Origin: Gammaproteobacteria bacterium
Lineage (GTDB): Bacteria; Pseudomonadota; Gammaproteobacteria; Pseudomonadales; Ketobacteraceae
Assembly: GCA_013178375.1 (NCBI GenBank)
Contig: JABLXQ010000004.1
Coordinates: 1 to 64,000 of the forward strand
Length of the DNA: 64,000 nucleotides
Direction of reading: 5' to 3'
Position 1 is the stretch's first letter; each line of letters begins with the position of its first letter. The translations under genes were made by a program, and so were the position numbers. Shown here piece by piece: positions 8,303 through 15,762 of this stretch. A model generated the notes under the pieces. It was given only the letters and a program-made list of their open reading frames with translations. It made no database searches and was not told the DNA's origin.

Positions 8303-8647
8303 CTATTGCTCAATGCCATGGAACTCTAAGACTATTTTTGCCGTCGGTGCAACCAAACCCTTTGGATTGGCCGCTAACTCTCGTAGAACTGCAATAGATT
8401 GTTCACGCAACCCCCATTTCACCAAATGAGCCGCAGCTGAGAATCTAACGTAATCGGATTCATGCTCTAGCAATCGAGCAAGACATCCTACTACTTCATC
8501 ACATTCAACCAACCTTTGAACTATTTTTTCATTTTCTTTGATTTTCTTGTTTGCCGCCTTCGAATTTCCACCTTTAATATCGAGCCAATAGCTCTCTGCG
8601 TTTCTAATAAAGTCTAATGTCATTTTTTCTTGAATATTTCCATCCAT
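8303..8647 (-). CDS. DUF2019-like protein, probable orphan immunity gene
   Basis: A 114-residue helical protein starting at ATG 8647 behind GGAAG. The pattern ([20 protein letters not shown] at the N-terminus, then [15 protein letters not shown] and [19 protein letters not shown]) is that of the DUF2019 family, short HEAT-like proteins often found beside polymorphic toxins. It ends exactly where the orphan RHS tip begins, with no spacer, as expected if successive toxin-immunity cassettes were pushed downstream. No matching toxin is left next to it. Family assignment from memory. Confidence 0.62.
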   Translation of the reverse strand: MDGNIQEKMTLDFIRNAESYWLDIKGGNSKAANKKIKENEKIVQRLVECDEVVGCLARLLEHESDYVRFSAAAHLVKWGLREQSIAVLRELAANPKGLVAPTAKIVLEFHGIEQ

Positions 8648-8921
8648 TACAAACTTCCATTACGTGCTCTGTTAATAACGTCCATTCCAAAATTAATTGC
8701 TCATGGAATCAAAAAGCCAAAAATTAAAATCTAAACACACCAGTGACTGATGACTGTGAGTGATTCAACGCCAATGCCGCTCTCAAAAGCCAAAGCGCAC
8801 TTTGGCTGGTCGTACTTTTTCGTTAAGACCCCGATCACATCTTCTTTTTTCTGAGAACCAAACTACTTCGACAGGGTTGCAAGCCCTTTGCTTGCAACCT
8901 AACGACAACGAATTTCTCTTT

Positions 8922-9098
8922 TTACAGCTCTAATTTTTCCAAGATCGGCTTTATCGAATCCTCAGTTAGCTCCACTTTTTTAAGGAGAGCACGAACCTTC
9001 TCAGTGTCTTTCTTCTCAACTGCTTCATAAAATTCGTCCATCAATACACTTGCGCAAAGACGCTCATTCACCGTCATGCCTGCGTATTTTTTTTCCAT
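8922..9098 (-). CDS. 58-residue candidate immunity protein
   Basis: A short frame from ATG 9098 to TAA 8922. The product is strongly charged and helical: MTVNERLCASVLMDEFYEAV, a Lys/Glu-rich middle (EKKDTEKVRALLKKVELT) and a short C-terminal helix. It starts 9 bp after the stop of the toxin-tip fragment at 9108, the toxin-immunity order seen twice more in this island. I associate this type of short protein with RHS tips from memory, but can give no domain name. Confidence 0.55.
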   Translation of the reverse strand: MEKKYAGMTVNERLCASVLMDEFYEAVEKKDTEKVRALLKKVELTEDSIKPILEKLEL

Positions 9099-9107
9099 CG
9101 GTTAAAC

Positions 9108-9379
9108 CTACGGCTTGAGTACTGAAAAATCAATTATGTTTACATTTTTCGGATCAATTATAAGCTCCAGAAGACCTCCCTTGTTTCCATCTAACGGGAG
9201 CGCTGGCCTTGATTTAATAATATCCGCAGCATTCGCTTTCCCGCTGATTGGAAAATCAGCCGTATTTGTTGCTCCACTTGCTCCGCCTGACGGTAAGCCT
9301 GCAGCATCCCTGAAATTACTCACAGTTCGAGGGTCTTTAGTTGTCCACGAAAATCCTTGTGCTCGTGCGTCTCCAGCAT
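9108..9379 (-). pseudogene. Truncated RHS toxin tip
   Basis: The minus-strand frame is open from the junction at about 9379 to the stop at 9108 (90 codons): DYAGDARAQGFSWTTKDPRT, then AAGLPSGGASGATNTADF and GGLLELIIDPKNVNIIDFSV. This is the C-terminal end of a polymorphic toxin; there is no start codon with a ribosome-binding site and no RHS core before it. It is cut off at its N-terminal side precisely where the decayed ABC1 copy begins. The catalytic class cannot be told from what remains. Confidence 0.6.
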
Positions 9380-9609
9380 AATCTGGATTTCGTGTCGATC
9401 AACGAGCACGAGGTGAACCGGGTGATGATGGATCTGGTGGGCGTGGGGTAAGCAGCATGGGATTCATTTTCCGAGGGAGTTTGCGTTGTTGCTGAAAGCA
9501 GTTGCTGTATTTTGACCGGTATGTGCGATTGCTGGCGATGGATGCGAATATCTATATGGATGATCGATTGAATATTACGCCGGAGATGAGTTGGACTTCG
9601 ATTCATTGA
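9380..9609 (+). pseudogene. Decayed duplicate of the ABC1 kinase 3' end
   Basis: These 230 bp align with 5440-5667, the last 76 codons and stop of the ABC1 kinase gene at 4342-5667. By eye about nine bases in ten agree, and both copies end GACTTCGATTCATTGA. Two single-base insertions (near 9450 and 9496) break the frame. The two copies are direct repeats that bracket the 3.7-kb stretch with the toxin-antitoxin genes and RHS tips. Confidence 0.88.
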
Positions 9610-9710
9610 GATGGATCAATGCTATGCAATCCTCGGGGACGGATTTCCAAATTCTCACTGGATGCACTAGTGAATATCACGGCGGCTTTGAGCAAGCGAG
9701 TGAATATTGA

Positions 9711-9738
9711 AATTGAGGCGGCTTAAGCCGCCTCAATT
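9711..9738. terminator. Strong perfect hairpin downstream of the RHS operon
   Basis: A 28-bp perfect palindrome with 14-bp arms (AATTGAGGCGGCTT and its complement) just beyond the 3' end of the minus-strand RHS operon. On the plus strand it is followed by CGTTTTG; on the minus strand there is no clean U-tract. It probably ends RHS transcription or protects the 3' end. Confidence 0.6.
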
Positions 9739-9757
9739 CGTTTTGAAAAAATAATTG

Positions 9758-10222
9758 CTACTCTTTTCTACTGATTTCAGCCGCCAATATTCTTAAACCA
9801 TCTTTAACGAAGCCCTTCTCTTCATCAGGCTTATTGGCTTCTATAACTTCCAGCTTACGAAATATGGCCTTAGCATCCACCTCTGAATAGTTCCGAGCAA
9901 TAAAATCACAAACAGCCAAACAAAGATCAGCATTTTTATAGTTCGCATAATTGCCAACAATACAATCCGCCAGCTCTTCGTAATGAAGCGACTCTAGTTT
10001 ATGACCTTCCGTACCTAAAACCAGCAAGAAATTCCACAAGCCAGGCTTAGAATAAAAATCATAATCGGACAACAGCTTCAACAAAAAATAAAAATAATCT
10101 CTCGGAAAGTCCTGATACTCCAACAGATCATCTTCAAAATTGTCTGCGATCCTTTGATAAACGCCTTCGCTTTTCGATTCACTAGCATTACGCAATTCAA
10201 ATTCATATTTTTTCAAAGACAT
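9758..10222 (-). CDS. Candidate immunity protein for the intact RHS effector
   Basis: A 154-residue soluble, mostly helical, acidic protein (FEDDLLEYQDFPRDYFYFLL, later LADCIVGNYANYKNADLCLA) starting 40 bp after the RHS stop codon on the same strand. The AT-rich composition matches the RHS C-terminal tip and differs from the RHS core, suggesting that tip and immunity gene were acquired together. I do not recognise a domain. The immunity role is inferred from position only. Confidence 0.6.
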   Translation of the reverse strand: MSLKKYEFELRNASESKSEGVYQRIADNFEDDLLEYQDFPRDYFYFLLKLLSDYDFYSKPGLWNFLLVLGTEGHKLESLHYEELADCIVGNYANYKNADLCLAVCDFIARNYSEVDAKAIFRKLEVIEANKPDEEKGFVKDGLRILAAEISRKE

Positions 10223-10262
10223 TTAAGATCCCACACGGATTTTCACACAACAAAAGCCCACA

Positions 10263-13200
10263 TCAGCAGCTAGGGACGCATTCTTCATCATATCTATCCT
10301 CCAGCTCCCTCAATCTTCTTAACTGGCGATTAAGAAGCTTCTCATGGCCACGCACTGTATCTCTAAGCTGTTCACCAGGGCCAATCCTTTGCGGCAAATT
10401 ACCTAGGTTACTCTCCAGATCGGGAATCCGCTTCTCGTATATCTCTTTCTTTAAGTTCGATATTTTCTTTTGAAGACTTAAACATTTCTGACTACGAGGA
10501 TCTTTTCCATTTGGGTCACTTGGCGATACATCTGATGGATTATGAGTATTAGGATAAACCAGTGGATCAACAGGACTCATTGGAACCGGAACAGGACGGA
10601 TAACACCGCCTCCTGCGGCGCCCTCGCCCAACACACCAACAATTCCGGAAAGCCCCAACGGATCTATAATGGAAAGAGGATTCCCGTCAGCGTAAGCATA
10701 CGTGTTTGGTCCACCCTCTAGCCCAATCGGATCGGATTGAACAAATCGTCCCCATGCCGGATTGTAATATCGAGCCCGGTAATAGTATAACCCGTTACCG
10801 TCATTTTCCCTGCCCGTATACTGATACGGATTCTCTACGCTCGCACTCGCGCTCGTCCCACCATACGGATCATACGTGTAGTCCACCAAGGTATTCTGAC
10901 TGGCATCCGTCAGTCGAACTGTCGACCCCAAACCATCACGCAAGAAGTTGAGTTGCTGACTGCCGGTGTAACGAACTAAAAATTCATCCAGCCCAAATCC
11001 CGTCAGGTTGTTGGCAAGTACAGTGGTTCCACGCCGCTCCTGAATCGGATTGTTCCCATCGTGCAAGTAGGATGTGGACACGCCGCTGATGGTCTTTCCA
11101 CGGCGACGCCCAACGCCGTCATAGGCAAAGCTCGCGACAGTCGTAGTACCACGCTTGATAGTGATCAATTGCTGACGATCATTCCAGACATAGGTCAGGC
11201 CGCCGGCTGTAAGCACATTTCCATTTTTGTCGTACGTGATGGTAGAACCATTGTGATTGACCAACCGGTTGTTGGCGTCATGCTGGTTGCCGCTGGAAGC
11301 ATTGGGCAGGCCAGTACGGGCGAAGCTGCCAGTGACCCCCGTGCGCAAGCCCGCATCGTCATGTGTATAGGCCAGATCGCCCATCAGAGAACCGTCGGCG
11401 CGGCGGTACGCAATACCTCGCAGCTGCCCCGCATCATCCAGATCGTATTCCATACGCATGCCGTTTGGCAGGCTCAAGGAGAGGGGCCGGTTGGCCTCAT
11501 CAAACTGGTAGGTCACCGTCTGGGCGGAAGCCGGCAGCGCACTGCCAGTACCTGCCGCCTGAGTCAGGGTCTGCAAGCGGTTGGCAGCGTCATAGGTGTA
11601 GCTGATTTTGCTGCCACCAGTACCGGGGGTCAGGCTTTGGCGCAGGCCATTGGCATAATAGGTGTAGGTGACACTGCCTTGGGGAGTGGTTTCCTTCAAC
11701 ATCGTGTCAAACCGATCGTCGTAAGTGCGGCTGATCGTGCCATTACGGGAATCGACTATTTTGGTGACACGATTGGCATTGTCGTAGCTGTAGGTAAGCT
11801 TGCTGCTGTATACCGGACTTGCAATACTGGTCGCACCAAAACCAATCGTACTCAACCGATCGAGCACGTCGTAGGTGAACCCGGTAATGCGACCTGCACG
11901 GTCGGTAGCAAAACTGAGATTGCCGTTAGTATCGTATACGCGGCTTTCGGTCTGGCCCAGCGCGTCTTCGGTGCCGAGCAGGCGGTTTATTGGATCGTAG
12001 CTAAACCGCGTGCTTTTCTGACCGGCATCGGTGAAGGTCAGCAGATTGCCATTACCGTCATAGTCAAACTCCACCCGGTTGCCCTGGCCATCGACTTGTG
12101 CCGCTACACGGCTCAGACGATCGTATTCAGTGTGGGAAAAATCTCCCAAAGGATCGACCACCGTCACTACGCGGCCAATGCCATCACTGAAAAAATTGGT
12201 CGTACGGTTGAGCTGATCAGTGATCGCAGCCAGATCACCCTGTTGGTAAGTAAAAGAAGCTGTCAGAGGTCGCCCTCTGGCAGTTTGGGTAATGCTGGCC
12301 ACCTGACCATCGCTGTTAAATACATAACGCAGCGTATTACCCAAGTCGTCCTCAACGTGCGTAAGCAGACCGCGATCGTCGTAGTGATTGGTTCGCTTGC
12401 GCTGCAAAGGATCAGTAATGGTGCGCACCTGACTGTATTGAGGCTCGTAGGTATAACGCCAGGTTGTAGCGTTGCTGGTACCGTACATGCGAGTCAGAGA
12501 GGTAACGTTGCCCACCGCATCATACTCGTAGCGAGTTACACGACCTCTAGAATCAGTATCCCTCTCGATCTGATTATCCGCGCGGCGCACGAAGGTGCGG
12601 GTTTGCTGCACGCTTGTACCATAGGCCTGAGTGTCCGTCAGGATGTAGCCATCAGTGTTGTACGTGATGCGGCGTACATCACCCCGTCCGTGGGTTACCC
12701 GGGTTTCTACTGCTTTGCCATTAGAGCCCAGCACATATTCAAAAACATTGGTTGTGTCATCTGCATAGGTCTGGCGATAGATGCGTCCAGTCGCATCGTA
12801 TTCGTTTTGTACCTTGAAGCGACCTGTGGTTTGTCCCACTGGATCGCGCACATTGCGCATGCGGTGTGTACTGTCGTATGTGTAATCGGTAACGCCTCCT
12901 TCTGGATCGATTACCTTAACCAATCGACCCTGCGTATCGTATTTATATTGGACCTCGCGTCCGAGGTTATCTGTCACAGAGTTGGTGCAGGAAAAACAAG
13001 CAGAGTTGTCATGTTTGAAATGCAGGTAACGACCATTGGGACTGACAACATAGGCAAGGTGACCCGCGTCGTAAACATAGCTGGTGTGATTCCCAAAGCG
13101 ATCCTTGGCCCATTTGATCCCGCCACCGTAGTATCCAAACCCAAGACGTGAGCCGTCCCGCTTGCGAATCTGAAAATCAGGCTGAAAACTTCCAGTTGGA

Positions 13201-15701
13201 ACCAGCGTGATCTGCGCCTTGAAAAATGGCCCTGGCTGATTGGATTCAAAAATGGATCCTGGTTGATGATATTCTTTGGGGCCTATTGGCAGGAACTTAA
13301 CGCGTGCTCCGGTGGGTAAAATCAGCGATATCTCATCTGCAGCAAACTTAACACTGCTGACAATATGCAAGTAGAGTGCGTGATTGTGGGTAGCTCCCAC
13401 ACCAAAATTTCGCTGTACGTTATCGTTATGTCGGTAGACACGGTTGAGTGATACGGGCACAACATCGCTCAAGGACAGATCCGTACCAGCCTCAACGAAC
13501 AGCCCCGTATGACAGCTTACCGGGTCACCATCATAGTCATTGCCTTCACAGGGTACCGGACCATCTGCGGGAGGCACATTTACGGAATAAGCAGATGAAC
13601 TGGCTGTAAACTGATATATGGTGAATGGCGCATCCGTTTCGACACGAGCACCATCATCGCTGATGCGCCCAACAGCATACTGATACCAGCCACGGCCGTA
13701 AGGATCATAGTCAAACAACGGAACCGGCGCGCCTGGAGGTTGCGTCGTGTAATTGGGGTAAACCAGCTGAGCACCCTGAGGCGTACCACGTGTTGACTGT
13801 AAAATTGCCCCTCCGGGTTGAATTGTGTAGAACAACGGAACATCTGCATAGGGCATGGGGAACGGCAATTGATCGGCAGGCAATGGCGTTATGCTCACCT
13901 TGCGCACAATTTTACCCTCTGCATCACGGATTACGGTACCTGCGGGAATACGCAGTTCTAAGCCTGGCAACTTTGGGTTGGTAACGACAACATCGCGAAC
14001 CGTTGGCGATGCCAGTGACACTGCATTAGCCATGTCGAGACGTGGCATCCACAGCGTGAAATCGAGAGCATTAATCCCCTTGTTAACCAGAAGCCGATAA
14101 TCGAAGCGCCCATAAACACGATTAGCTTTATTCGCGGTGGTACCGTCAATCACCAACACCTGTTCGCCTTCCGGCACATCGTCGAGTACAAATTTACCGA
14201 CTCCATCTGTAACCGTGCTGCGAGATCCTATCTTTAATGTCACATTGGCCAGAGGTTTGCCGTTCAAACGCAATACCTGACCTGTGACGGCATTTCCTTG
14301 AATTGACGGTTCAACTTGCGCAGATGCAGTCTGAGCGCGAATATTTTTAGAGGAAAATTCCTTTAACATACCCGTCTCGCGCCATTTTGTGCGAACGAAT
14401 TGACGCGATCTCTCCGGCAACCGCTTTATCAACTCCTCCTGTTCAGAAACCTGCTTTTTGAAATCATGACTGTGTTCAAATGTTCGCCCACTACGCCATC
14501 CAGCACCTTGATAGTTTTCCCGACCAGGAATCCAGAACTCGTCATCCATATCAATCACTTCAAGCTTTGAAATGGACGCAGAATTGCTTTCTTCAACCGA
14601 TTCTTCATTTGAACCAATCGCGCGACCTGCAACTGATGCGACCACCCCTTGCAGCGCATCCAGGATACGTGACCCCGTTTTTTGCGCTGACAAAGATTCA
14701 GCAGAGGAGGACGCATCAGCCCCACCGTCTTCCATCAACTTACCAGATTCACTACCAGGTTCATTCTTGTCTTGAGCCGATCCGGTGGAGAACAACAAAA
14801 ACGCAAGCGCCAAGCGATTGCCTTTCAGGTCTTCAGCGCCGTTGATAACCAGCGTGTAAGTACTGTAGGGGGTAAGTTCCTGATGCGGCATCACAAATAG
14901 CAACCGTCCTTTCTCAAGCACGGTCAGACGATGCGAAACATGCCCATGAGGACCAATAAGGGCAACAGAGAGGTCCGACAAGGTTCGCGCATTCATATAT
15001 TTTGAAAACAGCACACCAATGGGCCGGTTTACCGGCACTTCCAACGCATTGCTGGGTGGAACGGTTGAAACAATTTCCGGTGACTGATCGCCATCCCAGG
15101 CAGTCAGGATGTCTGCGACCTGGCTATCATTCACAGTAACCGTCGATCCGGTAACTGGATCCAATGCAAAGGCGCCCTCAGTCTTGTGTGCAACCAGGAT
15201 GTGACCATTATCGAGAATGCTGGCAATTGCATCCGGAGACACGACCATTTCAGCATCAATCTTGCTGATGAGCGAAAACGAAGGGACGTCAATTAATTCG
15301 ATGGCGGAGACAGATCTGCCCTTTCTGGACTGCCCACCCATGACCAATACATTGCCATCCAACAATGTGACTGCCCGATGACCCCTTCTTGGAAAAAGCT
15401 CCAATCCTTTAACTACCGTTTTTGCGTTAGAACCCGGTTGAACGCGCTCAACAGCACTCAACAACTGGCCATTAGCCCCAACACCCCCAGCAATGAAAAC
15501 GCTACCATCCGGTAGCCGTGCTGTCGCTGACCCTTCCGGCGCCTTATCCAACTTTTCAGACTGGATTGCGGGCACATCTCCGGCGCCATCCACCTTTTCC
15601 GCTGAGTATGCATGCAGTGCCGTTGTAAACAGAACCAAAGCTGAACACACAATTGCAGCCATGCGTCCAATGCGACTTCCATGTTGCCGTTGACTAATCA
15701 T
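10263..15701 (-). CDS. RHS-repeat polymorphic toxin, secreted, 1,812 residues
   Basis: The frame runs to 15755, but ATG 15701 has a good GGAG ribosome-binding site at 5 nt and starts a proper signal peptide (basic QRQHGSRIGR, then AAIVCSALVLFTTALHA), so it is preferred. Domains in order, approximate residues: kelch-like repeats 55-180 (FIAGGVGANGQLLSAVERV), an SbsA-type Ig domain 215-320 (PSNALEVPVNRPIGVLFSKY), a coiled linker, a carboxypeptidase-regulatory-like domain 465-560, a DUF6531-like start of the cage 755-830, many YD repeats, and the RHS core ending YYRARYYNPAWGRFVQSDPI near 1650-1685. A variable tip of 128 residues follows, with a coiled-coil stretch (CLSLQKKISNLKKEIYEKR) and the phrase LPQRIGPGEQLRDTVRGHEK. 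Family knowledge: the repeats form a shell that encloses the toxic tip. The toxin class of the tip is not recognised. It is third in a four-gene operon. Confidence 0.88.
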   Translation of the reverse strand: MISQRQHGSRIGRMAAIVCSALVLFTTALHAYSAEKVDGAGDVPAIQSEKLDKAPEGSATARLPDGSVFIAGGVGANGQLLSAVERVQPGSNAKTVVKGLELFPRRGHRAVTLLDGNVLVMGGQSRKGRSVSAIELIDVPSFSLISKIDAEMVVSPDAIASILDNGHILVAHKTEGAFALDPVTGSTVTVNDSQVADILTAWDGDQSPEIVSTVPPSNALEVPVNRPIGVLFSKYMNARTLSDLSVALIGPHGHVSHRLTVLEKGRLLFVMPHQELTPYSTYTLVINGAEDLKGNRLALAFLLFSTGSAQDKNEPGSESGKLMEDGGADASSSAESLSAQKTGSRILDALQGVVASVAGRAIGSNEESVEESNSASISKLEVIDMDDEFWIPGRENYQGAGWRSGRTFEHSHDFKKQVSEQEELIKRLPERSRQFVRTKWRETGMLKEFSSKNIRAQTASAQVEPSIQGNAVTGQVLRLNGKPLANVTLKIGSRSTVTDGVGKFVLDDVPEGEQVLVIDGTTANKANRVYGRFDYRLLVNKGINALDFTLWMPRLDMANAVSLASPTVRDVVVTNPKLPGLELRIPAGTVIRDAEGKIVRKVSITPLPADQLPFPMPYADVPLFYTIQPGGAILQSTRGTPQGAQLVYPNYTTQPPGAPVPLFDYDPYGRGWYQYAVGRISDDGARVETDAPFTIYQFTASSSAYSVNVPPADGPVPCEGNDYDGDPVSCHTGLFVEAGTDLSLSDVVPVSLNRVYRHNDNVQRNFGVGATHNHALYLHIVSSVKFAADEISLILPTGARVKFLPIGPKEYHQPGSIFESNQPGPFFKAQITLVPTGSFQPDFQIRKRDGSRLGFGYYGGGIKWAKDRFGNHTSYVYDAGHLAYVVSPNGRYLHFKHDNSACFSCTNSVTDNLGREVQYKYDTQGRLVKVIDPEGGVTDYTYDSTHRMRNVRDPVGQTTGRFKVQNEYDATGRIYRQTYADDTTNVFEYVLGSNGKAVETRVTHGRGDVRRITYNTDGYILTDTQAYGTSVQQTRTFVRRADNQIERDTDSRGRVTRYEYDAVGNVTSLTRMYGTSNATTWRYTYEPQYSQVRTITDPLQRKRTNHYDDRGLLTHVEDDLGNTLRYVFNSDGQVASITQTARGRPLTASFTYQQGDLAAITDQLNRTTNFFSDGIGRVVTVVDPLGDFSHTEYDRLSRVAAQVDGQGNRVEFDYDGNGNLLTFTDAGQKSTRFSYDPINRLLGTEDALGQTESRVYDTNGNLSFATDRAGRITGFTYDVLDRLSTIGFGATSIASPVYSSKLTYSYDNANRVTKIVDSRNGTISRTYDDRFDTMLKETTPQGSVTYTYYANGLRQSLTPGTGGSKISYTYDAANRLQTLTQAAGTGSALPASAQTVTYQFDEANRPLSLSLPNGMRMEYDLDDAGQLRGIAYRRADGSLMGDLAYTHDDAGLRTGVTGSFARTGLPNASSGNQHDANNRLVNHNGSTITYDKNGNVLTAGGLTYVWNDRQQLITIKRGTTTVASFAYDGVGRRRGKTISGVSTSYLHDGNNPIQERRGTTVLANNLTGFGLDEFLVRYTGSQQLNFLRDGLGSTVRLTDASQNTLVDYTYDPYGGTSASASVENPYQYTGRENDGNGLYYYRARYYNPAWGRFVQSDPIGLEGGPNTYAYADGNPLSIIDPLGLSGIVGVLGEGAAGGGVIRPVPVPMSPVDPLVYPNTHNPSDVSPSDPNGKDPRSQKCLSLQKKISNLKKEIYEKRIPDLESNLGNLPQRIGPGEQLRDTVRGHEKLLNRQLRRLRELEDRYDEECVPSC

Positions 15702-15762
15702 GAGAACTCCAAAAAAGCAGGCAAAATTGTCGAAATTAAATTTTTTCATTGCCATAAACCCG

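Noticed and set aside
9337-9606. 89-codon minus-strand frame
   Set aside because: Antisense to the decayed ABC1 copy; the equivalent frame is also open opposite the intact gene, so it is a composition effect.
11061-13151. Long plus-strand frame opposite the RHS gene
   Set aside because: Mirror of the YD-repeat coding region; no ribosome-binding site and no domain.
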